Shown one piece after another: positions 34,538-44,625 of a DNA stretch of 64,000 bases. This stretch comes from Bacteroidota bacterium (GTDB taxonomy: Bacteria > Bacteroidota > Bacteroidia > Chitinophagales > Saprospiraceae), in NCBI GenBank assembly GCA_016124585.1, contig WGNL01000017.1, forward strand, positions 62,001-126,000. Reading direction: 5' to 3'. The notes beneath the pieces were generated by a model. The model searched no databases. It saw nothing but the letters and a program-made list of their open reading frames with translations, and had not been told where the DNA came from. The translations under genes and the position numbers were made by a program. Numbering within the stretch: the first letter of the stretch is position 1; every line of letters begins with the position of its first letter.

Positions 34538-37500
34538 TTAGGAATTTTGGGTGATGAGATTGGATTTTGCGGCCAGCGCTTTCTTGTAATCCTTCGGAAA
34601 CACCTTCACGAACCTTCCCGCCTCGCTCTCGAAATCGCTGAGTATGAACCTCGCCACCGTGCTGCCAGTCAGGTCGAAATGTTGCTGGATGAGGCTTCGC
34701 AACTCTGCAGTGTCCTCCTCCATCAGCGGGTCGAGGTCAATCATTTCGGGGTTGCAGTTTTGGGCGAAGTCACCTTGGGTGTCCCAGACGTAGGCGATAC
34801 CACCGCTCATGCCCGCCCCGAAATTGCGGCCTGTGCCGCCGAGGATGACCACCCGACCGCCCGTCATGTACTCGCAGCCGTGGTCGCCGATACCCTCCAC
34901 CACCACCGAGGCGCCACTGTTGCGTACGCAAAAACGCTCGCCCGCTTTGCCCCGGATGTATGCCTCACCGCTCGTGGCGCCGTAGAACGCCACGTTGCCA
35001 ATGATGCTGTTTTCCGTGGGAACAAAAGTGGCTGTTTTGTCGGGGTAAACGACCAGCCTGGCACCGCTCAGGCCCTTACCGAAGTAGTCGTTGGCACCGC
35101 CTTCCAGTTCCAGCCAGACGCCACGGGTATTGAACGCCCCAAAGCTCTGCCCTGCCGTGCCCCGCAGTTTGAAGTGGATGGTGTCATCCGGTAGGCCTTC
35201 ACCACGGTACTTTTTCGTGATTTCATTCGATAAAATTGCCCCGATGGTGCGGTCGGTGTTCAGCACTGGAAACTCAGCAGTGACAGGTATTTTGGCTTCC
35301 AACGCAGGTTGCGCAGCAGCCAATAATCTCCAATCGAGTACGCCCGCCAAGCCGTGGTCCTGCTCCTCTTGCTTGTACAAGCCTACGCTTGGGTCGGCTG
35401 GTTCACGGTAAAGTATTGGCGACAAATCGAGTCCTTTGACCTTGAAATTATTCGCCAAATTCTCCTCCTTGACCTCCAAGAATTCGGACTGTCCGACCAT
35501 TTCATCCACTGTCCTAAAGCCCAAATCTGCCATGATTTCCCGCAGCTCTTCGGTGAGGAATTTGAAAAAATTGACAACGTGTTCTGGGTCGCCGTTGAAG
35601 CGCTTGCGAAGCTCCGGGTCTTGGGTCGCCACACCAACGGGGCAGGTGTTAAGGTGACATTTCCGCATCAGGATGCAGCCCTCAACAACGAGCGCCGCCG
35701 TAGCCACGCCCCATTCTTCCGCTCCCAACAGCGCAGCGATGGCGATGTCCCGACCCGTTTTCATCTGCCCGTCCGCCTGCACGGTGACACGGCTGCGGAG
35801 TTTGTTTTTCACCAAAGTCTGGTGCGTTTCCGCAAGTCCAAGTTCCCACGGAAGGCCCGCATGGCGGATGCTGCTCATGGGCGATGCGCCCGTGCCGCCG
35901 TCGTGACCGCTGATGAGGATGACGTCGGCCTTGGCCTTCGCAACGCCTGCGGCAATGGTGCCCACGCCTGCCTTCGACACCAGCTTAACATTGATACGGG
36001 CGCTGCGATTGGCGTTTTTTAAATCAAAAATCAATTGCGCCAAATCCTCGATGGAGTAGATGTCGTGGTGCGGCGGCGGCGAAATCAGCCCCACGCCCGG
36101 TGTTGAGTGACGCACCTTGCCAATCCAATCGTCCACTTTGTGGCCGGGAAGCTGGCCGCCCTCGCCGGGCTTTGCGCCCTGCGCCATTTTGATTTGCAGC
36201 TCGTCGGCTTCGGTGAGGTAGAGGCTTGTTACGCCGAAACGACCGGAGGCAACTTGTTTTATTGAGCTGCGGAGGCTGTCACCCGTTTTGAATTGAGAAT
36301 TGAAAATTGAAAATTGAAAATTATCAGCACCCCCAATTTTCAATTCTCCATTTTCAATTTTCAATTCCGCATAGCGGCGTTCGTCCTCCCCGCCTTCCCC
36401 CGTGTTGCTCTTGCCGCCAAGGCGGTTCATCGCAATCGCCAAGGTCGTGTGCGCCTCCCATGAGATGCTGCCGAAGGACATGGCCCCTGTTGCGAAGCGC
36501 TTGTAAATATTCTCGGCGGGCTCAACCTCCTCGATGGGGATGGACGGCCTCAGTTTTTTGAACTCAAAAAGGCTGCGCAAAGTGACCGCCCGCTCGCTCT
36601 GGTCATTGATGACTTTAGAGTATTTTTTGAAGGTTGGGTAGTCGCCCGTGCGAGTCGAGAGTTGCAGCAGGTGGACGCTGGCAGGGTTCCAAAGGTGCGC
36701 CTCGCCTTTGCGTTTCCACTGGTAAATGCCGCCAACGGGCAGGCGGTCCACCGGGATTTCCTTTTTGCTGAAAGCAAGGTAATGCTTCGCCAATGTTTCC
36801 CGTGCGATTTCGTCCAAGCCCATGCCACCGATGCGGCTGGTCGCCCCAGTAAAGCATTTGTCCACCACCGTTTTGTTCAGGCCGATAATTTCAAAAATCT
36901 GCGCCCCTTGGTAGGATTGCAGCGTGGAAATGCCCATTTTCGAGAAGACCTTTAGCAGCCCGTCGTTCACCGCTTTGATATAGTTGTATTCGAGTTGCCC
37001 CTCGGAAAGATGGGTTTCCAGCCGCTTGTTTCTCGCCATGTCTTTGATGCTCGACAAGGCGAGATAGGGGTTGATTGCGGTAGCACCAAAGGCCAACAAA
37101 CAAGCGAAATGATGCACCTCCCACACGTCGCCCGCCTCGACGACGAGGCCCACTTTTCCCCGCAAACCCTTGCGGATGAGGTGGTGGTGGATAGCCGAAG
37201 TAGAGAGCAGGGACGGAATGGATGCGTGCGTCGAATCCACCGAACGGTCTTGCAGCACAAGTACCTGAAAACCATCGTTCACCGCGTCCTCTGCATAGCG
37301 GCAAATTCGGTCGAGCGCCTTACGCATGCTGTCCGGCTGTCCGTCAGCTCGGAAGTACATCTGCAAGGTTTTCGCTTGGAAACTGCCCGTGTCGATGCTT
37401 CGGATTTGCTCCAATTGCTGGTTCGTCAATACAGGTTGCTTGAGCGCCACGGTGTGGCAAACCTCTGGTGTGACCTCCAGTAGATTACCGATATTTCCCA

Positions 37501-39130
37501 AAAAGGTGGTCAGCGACATCACCATCCGCTCCCGAATCGGGTCAATTGGTGGATTGGTCACTTGTGCGAACAATTGCTTGAAATAGCTGCTCAGGTGCTG
37601 CGGTTCGTTGCTGAGAACGGCCAGCGGAACATCCGTTCCCATCGAACCAATCGGCTCTTTGCCGTCAAGTGCCATTGGCGCAATGATTTCCTCCAAATCC
37701 TCGCTTGTGTAACCGAACGCCTTCTGGTACCTGAACACCTGCGCCGATTCGAGGTCGCTGAACGTGACCCGTGGCGGTGGCAGTTCTTCGAGGCGGATTT
37801 TGTGCTTTTCGAGCCACTCGCCGTAGGGCTGTTGGGCGCAGATTTCGGCTTTCAGTTCCTCGTCGCTGATGATGCGGCCCTTGCTCAAATCTACGACGAA
37901 CATCCGGCCTGCCTTCAAGCGTCCGTGTTCCTTCACGAGGGCGGGGTCAATTGGCAGCGCCCCGCTTTCGGAGGCCATAATGACCCTATCATCGTGGGTC
38001 ACGGTGTATCGGCTGGGGCGTAGCCCGTTGCGGTCAAGCGTGGCGCCTATGATGTTTCCGTCGGTAAACGAAATGGAAGCGGGGCCATCCCAAGGCTCCA
38101 TCATGGAAGCGTGGAACTCGTAGAAATCACTGCGCTGCTTGTCCATCTGGTCGTTGCCGTCCCAGACTTCAGGGATGAGCATCATCATCACGTGCGGCAG
38201 TGAGCGGCCCGTGTGCGTCAGCAGTTCAATCATATTGTCGAGGCAGGCGGAATCGCTGGCCGCCTCGTCCACGATGGGCAGCAGCATATCCATTTCCTCC
38301 TTCGTGAAATAGGGAGACGAGAAGCCTTTTTCGCTAGTACGCAGCCAGTTGAGGTTGCCCTGCAAAGTGTTGATTTCGCCGTTGTGGGCGATGAAACGGA
38401 AGGGTTGCGCCAGCTTCCAAGAGGGGAAGGTGTTGGTTGCAAAGCGGCTGTGCACGAGGCCGAAGGCACTGACAAGGCGCTTGTTGCTAAGGTCGGGGAA
38501 ATACTGGCGCACTTGGTGGCTCGTTAGCTGTCCTTTGTACACCACGATTTTGTGTGATAATGAGGCGAGGTAAAAGCCTACTTCGTCTTTCGGAACGGTG
38601 TCCTTGGCGAGGTGCGACGAGAAGTTGCGCAGCACGAACAGCTTGCGTTCGAATTCTTCTGGCGTGGCGATGCTGTCGGGTCGGGCGATAAAAACCTGTT
38701 CTATTTCTGGTTCGACAGAAAGGGCGGTTGGCCCAATTCCATCAGTATTTACAGGCACTTTGCGCCAGCAAAGCACCTCCAGCCCCAGCCGCTCCGCTGC
38801 CCTAAGGAAGATTTCACGGCACTCTTCCCGCAGCCTGATTTCCTTCGGGAAAAAGACCATGCCGACGCCGTACTTGCCGTAAGTAGGTAAGTACGTGCCG
38901 AGCTTTTGACATTCTTCGAAAAAGAATTCGTGCGGCGTTTGTATGAGGATTCCCGCACCGTCGCCCGTGTTTTCCTCGCAGCCACAGGCACCTCGATGCT
39001 CCATATTCTCCAGCACTGTGAGCGCATCGCTCACAGTTTGGTGGTTCTTGTTGCCCTTTATGTTCGCCACGAAGCCGATGCCACAGGCATCGTGCTCGAA
39101 TTGTGGTAGATACAGACCTTTATTCTTCAT
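34538..39130 (-). CDS. gltB: glutamate synthase (NADPH) large subunit, with repeat-derived insertion
   Basis: A 1530-aa enzyme that makes two glutamates from glutamine and 2-oxoglutarate. The class II amidotransferase nucleophile is Cys16 in [12 protein letters not shown], exposed after removal of a short propeptide. The FMN-binding synthase domain contains [25 protein letters not shown] and [12 protein letters not shown]. The iron-sulfur Cys are in [18 protein letters not shown], and the C-terminal beta-helix ([21 protein letters not shown]) is complete. Between EDERRYAE and [14 protein letters not shown] an insertion of about 26 residues (about 921-947) is encoded by an AATTGAAAATTG inverted repeat. 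With gltD and amt it forms the main ammonia-to-glutamate route. Confidence 0.95.
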   Translation of the reverse strand: MKNKGLYLPQFEHDACGIGFVANIKGNKNHQTVSDALTVLENMEHRGACGCEENTGDGAGILIQTPHEFFFEECQKLGTYLPTYGKYGVGMVFFPKEIRLREECREIFLRAAERLGLEVLCWRKVPVNTDGIGPTALSVEPEIEQVFIARPDSIATPEEFERKLFVLRNFSSHLAKDTVPKDEVGFYLASLSHKIVVYKGQLTSHQVRQYFPDLSNKRLVSAFGLVHSRFATNTFPSWKLAQPFRFIAHNGEINTLQGNLNWLRTSEKGFSSPYFTKEEMDMLLPIVDEAASDSACLDNMIELLTHTGRSLPHVMMMLIPEVWDGNDQMDKQRSDFYEFHASMMEPWDGPASISFTDGNIIGATLDRNGLRPSRYTVTHDDRVIMASESGALPIDPALVKEHGRLKAGRMFVVDLSKGRIISDEELKAEICAQQPYGEWLEKHKIRLEELPPPRVTFSDLESAQVFRYQKAFGYTSEDLEEIIAPMALDGKEPIGSMGTDVPLAVLSNEPQHLSSYFKQLFAQVTNPPIDPIRERMVMSLTTFLGNIGNLLEVTPEVCHTVALKQPVLTNQQLEQIRSIDTGSFQAKTLQMYFRADGQPDSMRKALDRICRYAEDAVNDGFQVLVLQDRSVDSTHASIPSLLSTSAIHHHLIRKGLRGKVGLVVEAGDVWEVHHFACLLAFGATAINPYLALSSIKDMARNKRLETHLSEGQLEYNYIKAVNDGLLKVFSKMGISTLQSYQGAQIFEIIGLNKTVVDKCFTGATSRIGGMGLDEIARETLAKHYLAFSKKEIPVDRLPVGGIYQWKRKGEAHLWNPASVHLLQLSTRTGDYPTFKKYSKVINDQSERAVTLRSLFEFKKLRPSIPIEEVEPAENIYKRFATGAMSFGSISWEAHTTLAIAMNRLGGKSNTGEGGEDERRYAELKIENGELKIGGADNFQFSIFNSQFKTGDSLRSSIKQVASGRFGVTSLYLTEADELQIKMAQGAKPGEGGQLPGHKVDDWIGKVRHSTPGVGLISPPPHHDIYSIEDLAQLIFDLKNANRSARINVKLVSKAGVGTIAAGVAKAKADVILISGHDGGTGASPMSSIRHAGLPWELGLAETHQTLVKNKLRSRVTVQADGQMKTGRDIAIAALLGAEEWGVATAALVVEGCILMRKCHLNTCPVGVATQDPELRKRFNGDPEHVVNFFKFLTEELREIMADLGFRTVDEMVGQSEFLEVKEENLANNFKVKGLDLSPILYREPADPSVGLYKQEEQDHGLAGVLDWRLLAAAQPALEAKIPVTAEFPVLNTDRTIGAILSNEITKKYRGEGLPDDTIHFKLRGTAGQSFGAFNTRGVWLELEGGANDYFGKGLSGARLVVYPDKTATFVPTENSIIGNVAFYGATSGEAYIRGKAGERFCVRNSGASVVVEGIGDHGCEYMTGGRVVILGGTGRNFGAGMSGGIAYVWDTQGDFAQNCNPEMIDLDPLMEEDTAELRSLIQQHFDLTGSTVARFILSDFESEAGRFVKVFPKDYKKALAAKSNLITQNS
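36291..36366. repeat. in-frame AATTGAAAATTG inverted repeat inside gltB
   Basis: Arm 36291-36322 is made of AATTGAAA words and arm 36335-36366 of TTTCAATT words, with a 12-nt loop (ATCAGCACCCCC). The two pair almost perfectly over 32 bp. It reads through without stop as [17 protein letters not shown]... in GltB. The same word family occurs at intergenic sites in many Bacteroidota. Confidence 0.85.
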
Positions 39131-39215
39131 AAAATATGGGTTTCGGTTCTATCGATTAGGTCTGTGCGATTTGGATAATGCTAAATAGTAAGGAGCCTTC
39201 CAAAGTTATTAAACA

Positions 39216-40463
39216 TTACACCAAATACCCAAACAGCGCATCATCCTTGTTCACCTCCGTAAAGTCCACATTGTATCGCCTCATGTTCTCCAACAAACGT
39301 TCGTAGTCGCCGCGCTTTTGCAGCTCGATGCCGACCAGTGCTGGGCCGGTTTCCTTGTTCGTTTTTTGCATGTACTCGAAGCGGGTGATGTCGTCCGTAT
39401 CGCCGAGGACGTGGTTCACAAACTCCTTCAGCGCACCCGGCCGCTGCGCAAAACGGACGAGGAAATAATGCTTCAAACCCTCGTACTGCAACGACCGCTC
39501 CTTGATTTCCGGCAGGCGGTCAATGTCGTTGTTGCTGCCGGATACCACGCAGACGACGGTCTTGCCGACGATTTGCTCGGCGTAGTTTTCCAGCGCCGTG
39601 ATGCTCAACGCCCCAGCGGGTTCCACCACGATGGCGTCTTCATTGTACAGCTTCAAAATCGTGGTGCAGACCCGGCCCTCCGGCACCAGCACGAGGTCGT
39701 CGAGGGCGGTTCGGCAATAATCGAAAGTCAAGTCCCCTACCCTTTTCACCGCTGCCCCGTCCACGAAACGGTCAATGCTCGATAGCGTCACGGGCTGTCC
39801 GGCTTTCAGCGACTCGTACATGGCGGGAGCGCCTTCCGGCTCCACGCCCACGACTTTTGTTTTCGGTGAAAACGTCTTGAAATAAACGCCCATCCCCGCA
39901 CTCAACCCGCCACCGCCAACTGGTACGAATAGGAAATCCACGTCAGGCAATTCGTCCAAGACTTCCAGTGCCACCGTGCCCTGCCCCTCGATGACCCGAT
40001 GGTCGTCGAAAGGCGGGATAAAGGTCGCCCCATGCTCCGCAGTGTACTTTTTGGCGGCCACGGCGCACTCGTCGAAGTTGTCACTCACCAGCCGGATTTC
40101 CACAAAGCCATCGCCGAACATCTCGGTCTGTGAAACCTTCTGCCTCGGCGTGATGACGGGCATGAAGACCACGCCTTTCGCCCCCAGTTTTTTACAAGAC
40201 CAAGCAAAGCCCTGCGCATGGTTGCCCGCACTGGCACACACCACGCCCCGTTGCAACTGCTCCTCCGGCAGGCTGCTCATCAGGTTGAAAGCGCCCCGCA
40301 GTTTGTACGAGCGCACCACTTGCAAGTCCTCCCGCTTGAGATAGACGGTGCAGTTGTAGCGCTTCGACAGGCCAACGTGCTGCTGCAACGGCGTTTTTCG
40401 GACGACTTTTTGGAGGCGTCTTGCCGCTTCGTGGATGGCTAATGCTGGCTGGTTTGTGGTCAT
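39216..40463 (-). CDS. ilvA: threonine ammonia-lyase (threonine deaminase)
   Basis: Deaminates threonine to 2-oxobutanoate, entry to isoleucine. The 415-aa PLP enzyme has the Lys site YLKREDLQVVRSYKLRGAFN, the Gly-rich phosphate loop VPVGGGGLSAG, and CASAGNHAQGFAW. A single ACT-like C-terminal domain (YFLVRFAQRPGALKEFVNHV) suggests allosteric control by isoleucine, as in the shorter biosynthetic form. It is the last gene of the leu-ilv run on this strand, 75 bp after ilvC across an ATATTGGG repeat. Confidence 0.93.
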   Translation of the reverse strand: MTTNQPALAIHEAARRLQKVVRKTPLQQHVGLSKRYNCTVYLKREDLQVVRSYKLRGAFNLMSSLPEEQLQRGVVCASAGNHAQGFAWSCKKLGAKGVVFMPVITPRQKVSQTEMFGDGFVEIRLVSDNFDECAVAAKKYTAEHGATFIPPFDDHRVIEGQGTVALEVLDELPDVDFLFVPVGGGGLSAGMGVYFKTFSPKTKVVGVEPEGAPAMYESLKAGQPVTLSSIDRFVDGAAVKRVGDLTFDYCRTALDDLVLVPEGRVCTTILKLYNEDAIVVEPAGALSITALENYAEQIVGKTVVCVVSGSNNDIDRLPEIKERSLQYEGLKHYFLVRFAQRPGALKEFVNHVLGDTDDITRFEYMQKTNKETGPALVGIELQKRGDYERLLENMRRYNVDFTEVNKDDALFGYLV

Positions 40464-40464
40464 G

Positions 40465-40536
40465 AATTTTGAATATTGGGATATTGGGATATTGAGTGAA
40501 TGGTTACCAATATCTTAATCACCCAAATATCTCAAT
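40465..40536. repeat. ATATTGGGATATTG-family repeat between ilvC and ilvA
   Basis: GAATATTGGGATATTGGGAT on the left faces CCAATATCTTAATCACCCAA and ATATCTCAATATC on the right, giving an AU-rich hairpin. Confidence 0.7.
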
Positions 40537-40537
40537 A

Positions 40538-41596
40538 TCAAGCCTCTACAGGTTGGTTCTCCGGCCTCAAACTCCGAACCGTTTTCCCTGCCTGCCACAT
40601 CTCGCTCTCCCGAAGTTCGGTCAGTTCAACTTCCAGTTTTTCCCGGTAATCTGGTTGGCTGTTGGACGAAATGGACTTGGCGGCCTCTTTGCCTTCGGCA
40701 ACACTGGTGTAGAGTTCGTTGAAAACGGGGAGGGTGGCATCCCGGAATTTTTTCCACCAATCCAATGCGCCACGCTGGGCGGTGGTGGAGCAGTTGGCGT
40801 ACATCCAGTCCATGCCATTCTCGGCGACTAGCGGCATCAGCGACTGGGTGAGTTCTTCCACCGTCTCGTTGAATGCCTCGGAAGGTGAGTGACCACGCTG
40901 ACGCAGCACCTCGTATTGCGCAGCGAAAATGCCCTGGATGGCGCCCATGAGCGTACCGCGCTCGCCTGTCAGGTCGGAGTAAACTTCTTTTTTGAAGGTT
41001 GTCTCAAACAGGTAGCCGCTGCCAACGGCGATGCCCAATGCCACGACCCGCTCCCATGCCCGACCCGTAGCATCCTGGTGGATGGCGAAGGAGCTGTTCA
41101 GGCCCCGGCCTTGCAGGAACATTCGGCGCAGTGAGGTGCCAGAGCCTTTCGGTGCAACGAGTATCACGTCCACATCGGCAGGTGGGATGATGCCAGTCTG
41201 GTCGTTGTAGGTGATGCCGAAGCCGTGTGAGAAGTAGAGCGCCTTGCCGGGCGTTAGGTGCTTTTTCACCGTGGGCCAGAGGGCGATTTGTGCCGCATCG
41301 CTGAGCAGGTAGCAGATGATGGTGCCCCGCTGCAGCGCCTCTTCGATTTCAAAAAGGGTCTCACCTGGCACGAAGCCATCCCGGACAGCCTTGTTCCAAG
41401 TTTTCGAGTCCTTGCGCTGCCCGACGATGACGTTGATGCCGTTGTCAAGCTGGTTTAGCGCCTGACCGGGGCCTTGCACGCCGTAACCAATGACAGCGAC
41501 GGTTTCGTTGCGAAGGACTTCCTGCGCTTTTTCGAGGGGAAATTCTTCCCGTGTGACGACGTTTTCTACAGTGCCGCCGAAGTTTAGTTTTGCCAT
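40538..41596 (-). CDS. ilvC: ketol-acid reductoisomerase
   Basis: Converts acetohydroxy acids to dihydroxy acids with NAD(P)H and Mg2+. The 352-aa length is slightly longer than standard class I (about 330). Rossmann site VAVIGYGVQGPGQALNQLDNG; cofactor-selecting loop VGQRKDSKTW with Arg/Lys/Ser typical of NADPH; metal-binding Asp/Glu in YSDLTGERGTLMG and ETVEELTQSL. It lies between ilvN and ilvA and is preceded by a palindrome-within-palindrome element. Confidence 0.94.
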   Translation of the reverse strand: MAKLNFGGTVENVVTREEFPLEKAQEVLRNETVAVIGYGVQGPGQALNQLDNGINVIVGQRKDSKTWNKAVRDGFVPGETLFEIEEALQRGTIICYLLSDAAQIALWPTVKKHLTPGKALYFSHGFGITYNDQTGIIPPADVDVILVAPKGSGTSLRRMFLQGRGLNSSFAIHQDATGRAWERVVALGIAVGSGYLFETTFKKEVYSDLTGERGTLMGAIQGIFAAQYEVLRQRGHSPSEAFNETVEELTQSLMPLVAENGMDWMYANCSTTAQRGALDWWKKFRDATLPVFNELYTSVAEGKEAAKSISSNSQPDYREKLEVELTELRESEMWQAGKTVRSLRPENQPVEA

Positions 41597-41636
41597 GATT
41601 TTTTACTTAAAAGATTGATTGTCAAAATATTGCCTA

Positions 41637-41681
41637 AACGTCGGCGTCCCGATAGCTATCGGGATTAACCTCGCCGACGTT
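41637..41681. repeat. nested palindrome: AACGTCGGCG element split by TCCCGATAGCTATCGGGA
   Basis: Outer arms AACGTCGGCG (41637-41646) and CGCCGACGTT (41672-41681) belong to the family at 22744 and 29765. In place of the left inner arm sits an 18-bp perfect palindrome (41647-41664), and the right inner arm survives as AACCT. One palindromic element therefore appears to have been inserted into, or copied over, another. Confidence 0.85.
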
Positions 41682-41689
41682 GTGCTTCC

Positions 41690-42277
41690 TTACATTGAGA
41701 AAACCTTTTCCCCTTCATTCAAAAATTCGTTCTCCGCCGTCTCCTCGCTCGGTTCCAAGGCCTCGAACTCCCGCAACCGCTCATGGAAACTATGGCTGCC
41801 CTTGATGATGGCCACCCTCGCGCTGCGCACGAATTCGATGAGTCCGTAGGGTTCGAGCGCCTTCATCAGGCCATCCGTTTCTTCCCGATGTCCTGTCGTT
41901 TCGAACACGGTGTAGTCCTTCCGGATGACCACCGCCCGTGCGCCGTGCTCCCGCAGCAGCCGCTCGACTTTCACCTTTTCGGCGATTTCATCGGTGGGCA
42001 CTTTGAAGAGCGCCATCTCCTGCCAGATGATTTCCTCGTTGGTGCTGAAATAGACCTTCAGCACGTCCACCTGCTTCTCGATTTGGCGGGCGACCTTGCG
42101 CACGACCTCCTCCGTTTCGTCCACCACAATATTGAAGCGATGGATGCCCGGTATTTCGCTCGGCGAGGTGTTCAAGCTGTCGATGTTGATTTTCCGCCGG
42201 GAAAACATGATGGCGATGCGGTTGAGCAGGCCGACCTGATTTTCAGTGTAGACGGTTATGGTGAATTCTTGCTTCAT
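41690..42277 (-). CDS. ilvN: acetolactate synthase small (regulatory) subunit
   Basis: A 195-aa regulatory subunit. ATG 42277 (MKQEFTITVYTENQVGLLNRIA) gives the usual N-terminal ACT domain: QVGLLNRIAIMFSRRKINIDSLN with IPGIHRFNIVV. A second ACT-like half follows (VFETTGHREETDGLMKAL). It should confer valine feedback inhibition on IlvB. It is 84 bp after ilvB, the gap being filled by a TCATTTGTCATTGG-type repeat. Confidence 0.92.
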   Translation of the reverse strand: MKQEFTITVYTENQVGLLNRIAIMFSRRKINIDSLNTSPSEIPGIHRFNIVVDETEEVVRKVARQIEKQVDVLKVYFSTNEEIIWQEMALFKVPTDEIAEKVKVERLLREHGARAVVIRKDYTVFETTGHREETDGLMKALEPYGLIEFVRSARVAIIKGSHSFHERLREFEALEPSEETAENEFLNEGEKVFSM

Positions 42278-42278
42278 A

Positions 42279-42361
42279 AAATTGTCATTGGGGTCATTTG
42301 TCATTTGTCATTGGCCATTTAGGCATACACCCAATGACTTCAATGACTAATGACCAATGAC
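42279..42361. repeat. ATGACTAATGACC-family repeat between ilvB and ilvN
   Basis: GTCATTTGTCATTTGTCATT on the left faces CAATGACTAATGACCAATGA on the right. The right end touches the ilvB stop codon. Same family as 30843-30915. Confidence 0.7.
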
Positions 42362-44121
42362 TATTTCAATCGTATCTCCGCCACCCCACAGCCCTGCGGC
42401 ACCATCGGGAACACATTATTCTCCTTCCCGACCATCACCTCCAACAAGTACGCACCTGGCGCATCGAGCATGGTTTGGATGGCATTTTTCAAAAAATCAC
42501 GCTCGCAAACTCGCTGCCCGGGTATGCCATAGGCGTCGGCGAGCTTCACGAAATCGGGCGTCACCATGTCCGTGAACGAGTAACGGCGCTCGTGGAAAAG
42601 CTCCTGCCATTGCCGCACCATGCCGAGGAACTGGTTGTTCAAAATCACGATTTTCACCCCAACGCCATACTGCTGGATGACGCCAAGTTCCTGCAAGGTC
42701 ATCTGGAAGCCACCGTCCCCGATGATGCCGATGACCGTTCGGTCTGGCTGACCGACCTTGGCACCGATGGTTGCCGGAAGGCCAAAGCCCATCGTACCGA
42801 GACCGCCGCTGGTGATGTTGCTGCGGGTCTGGTTGAGTTTTGCGTAGCGGCAGGCGACCATCTGGTGCTGCCCTACATCGCTGACGATGATGGCATCGCC
42901 GCCCGTCAGTTCGTTCAGTAGGTTGACCACCTCGCCCATCGTGAGGATGTCGCTGGTCGGGTGCAGCTCGTTTTCGATGACGGCGACCTGTTCTTGAGCA
43001 TCGTGCTCCCGGAATTTGGCCACCCAGTCGTCATGTTTTTTCGGTGAAACGAGCGCCGTCAGCATGGGCAGTGTTTCCTTGCAATCACCCCAAACGGGCA
43101 CGTCGGCCTTCACGTTTTTGTCAATTTCCGCCGGGTCAATGTCGAGGTGGATGACCTTGGCCTGTTTGGCGTACTTATCGAGACGACCCGTCACCCGGTC
43201 GTCGAAGCGCATGCCAATAGCAATCAGCACGTCACACTTGTTGGTCAGCACGTTGGGGCCGTAATTTCCGTGCATGCCCAGCATCCCGACGTTCAACGGG
43301 TGGTCGGTAGGAATTGCGCCAGCACCCAAAATCGTCCAAGCGGCAGGGATGCCCGATTTTTCAATAAAAGCCTGAAATTCAGCTTCCGCATTCCCTAAAA
43401 TCACACCTTGCCCGAACAGCACAAATGGCCGCTCCGCCCGGTTGATGAGTACAGCTGCCTGTTCGATGTACTCCTTCCGAACGATGGGTTTCGGGCGGTA
43501 GCTGCGGATGTGGTTGCAAGACACATATCCTTCATAATCAAAAGTCTGCAACTGGGCATTCTTCGAAATATCCACCAGCACAGGGCCGGGCCTACCGCTG
43601 CGGGCGATGAAAAACGCCTTGGCCAGCACCTGCGGGATTTCCCGTGCATCGGTCACTTGGTAGTTCCACTTCGTGACAGGTGTGGTGATGTTGATGACAT
43701 CCGTTTCCTGAAAGGCGTCCGTGCCGAGCAGGTGCGCAAACACCTGCCCCGTGATGCAGACCAGCGGCGTGCTGTCAATCTGCGCATCGGCCAGCCCAGT
43801 CACGAGGTTCGTAGCGCCCGGCCCGCTCGTTGCGAAGACGACCCCCACCTTGCCGGAAGCACGGGCATAACCCTGTGCCGCGTGGATGCCGCCCTGCTCG
43901 TGCCGCACGAGGATGTGGCGCAGCTTGTCTGAGTAGTCGTACAATGCATCGTAAATGGGCATGATGGCCCCGCCGGGGTAGCCGAAAATGGTTTCGGTGC
44001 CTTCGGCCAGGAGGGCGTCCAAAACGGCAACCGAGCCAGAAACCACGGCGGTTTTGGGCTGTGCCGGAGCAGCGCCGTTTTGATGCTTTTCTGACTTGGG
44101 TATTGCTATGGTTTGCTCCAT
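42361..44121 (-). CDS. ilvB: acetolactate synthase large (catalytic) subunit
   Basis: A ThDP-dependent enzyme of 586 aa that condenses pyruvate with pyruvate or 2-oxobutanoate. Catalytic Glu region ETIFGYPGGAIMPIYDAL, HILVRHEQGGIHAAQGYARA; central domain FVLFGQGVILGNAE; ThDP-binding motif GIIGDGGFQMTLQELGVIQQ ending in a VILNNQFLGMVRQWQ segment. It is expressed with ilvN in the leu-ilv cluster, downstream of a small lipoprotein gene. Confidence 0.95.
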   Translation of the reverse strand: MEQTIAIPKSEKHQNGAAPAQPKTAVVSGSVAVLDALLAEGTETIFGYPGGAIMPIYDALYDYSDKLRHILVRHEQGGIHAAQGYARASGKVGVVFATSGPGATNLVTGLADAQIDSTPLVCITGQVFAHLLGTDAFQETDVINITTPVTKWNYQVTDAREIPQVLAKAFFIARSGRPGPVLVDISKNAQLQTFDYEGYVSCNHIRSYRPKPIVRKEYIEQAAVLINRAERPFVLFGQGVILGNAEAEFQAFIEKSGIPAAWTILGAGAIPTDHPLNVGMLGMHGNYGPNVLTNKCDVLIAIGMRFDDRVTGRLDKYAKQAKVIHLDIDPAEIDKNVKADVPVWGDCKETLPMLTALVSPKKHDDWVAKFREHDAQEQVAVIENELHPTSDILTMGEVVNLLNELTGGDAIIVSDVGQHQMVACRYAKLNQTRSNITSGGLGTMGFGLPATIGAKVGQPDRTVIGIIGDGGFQMTLQELGVIQQYGVGVKIVILNNQFLGMVRQWQELFHERRYSFTDMVTPDFVKLADAYGIPGQRVCERDFLKNAIQTMLDAPGAYLLEVMVGKENNVFPMVPQGCGVAEIRLK

Positions 44122-44211
44122 TTTAATGGGCTTTTATTTTTCAAACTCCAACCACTTACTTTCCATGTAAATGTATCCTTGAAGTTCTTCCTTTTTATAA
44201 ACTGCTACCTT

Positions 44212-44607
44212 TTAAAACTCTCCAATGCTTGAGTCAAAAACGAGTGCCATATCTTCCATTTTGCTGGTTTCATAATATGCACCGAATGGACATCCAAATG
44301 GGTTTCCTTCCACTTCATCAGTAAAAATTGACAGCAAAAACATTTTCCTTGAACTTGTATCCGGCTGCTCGTATCCAAAAATCCTGTGGTCACGTTTCAT
44401 GTTAGCAAATAGGAAAACAGTGCTGTCTTTCTCAATAATTGCTTTTGTAGCGTACTCAAAAGCAATTGCTTCCATTTTTGGCTTACTCGAAGCAACTTGG
44501 TCAACTTTGCTATCATGCTGAGCCTTATTCCCGCTCCCTTTACTATTAGAGATATTGCAGGATACGAGGACTATGCAGCCAATTGAGAAGAATAAATTCA
44601 ATTTCAT
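44212..44607 (-). CDS. hypothetical lipoprotein inside the ilv operon
   Basis: A 131-aa protein I do not recognise. It starts with a lipoprotein signal (FFSIGCIVLVSC; lipobox LVSC, Cys17), so it is probably membrane-anchored. The mature part has a Ser/Lys-rich linker and a mixed domain with FEYATKAIIEKDSTVFLFANM and a paired CPFGAYYETSK. It lies 18 bp after ilvD and 90 bp before ilvB, on the same strand but visibly AT-richer than both. It has no apparent link to branched-chain amino acids and may be a recent insertion. Confidence 0.6.
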   Translation of the reverse strand: MKLNLFFSIGCIVLVSCNISNSKGSGNKAQHDSKVDQVASSKPKMEAIAFEYATKAIIEKDSTVFLFANMKRDHRIFGYEQPDTSSRKMFLLSIFTDEVEGNPFGCPFGAYYETSKMEDMALVFDSSIGEF

Positions 44608-44625
44608 TTTGGTATAAACCTTTAG

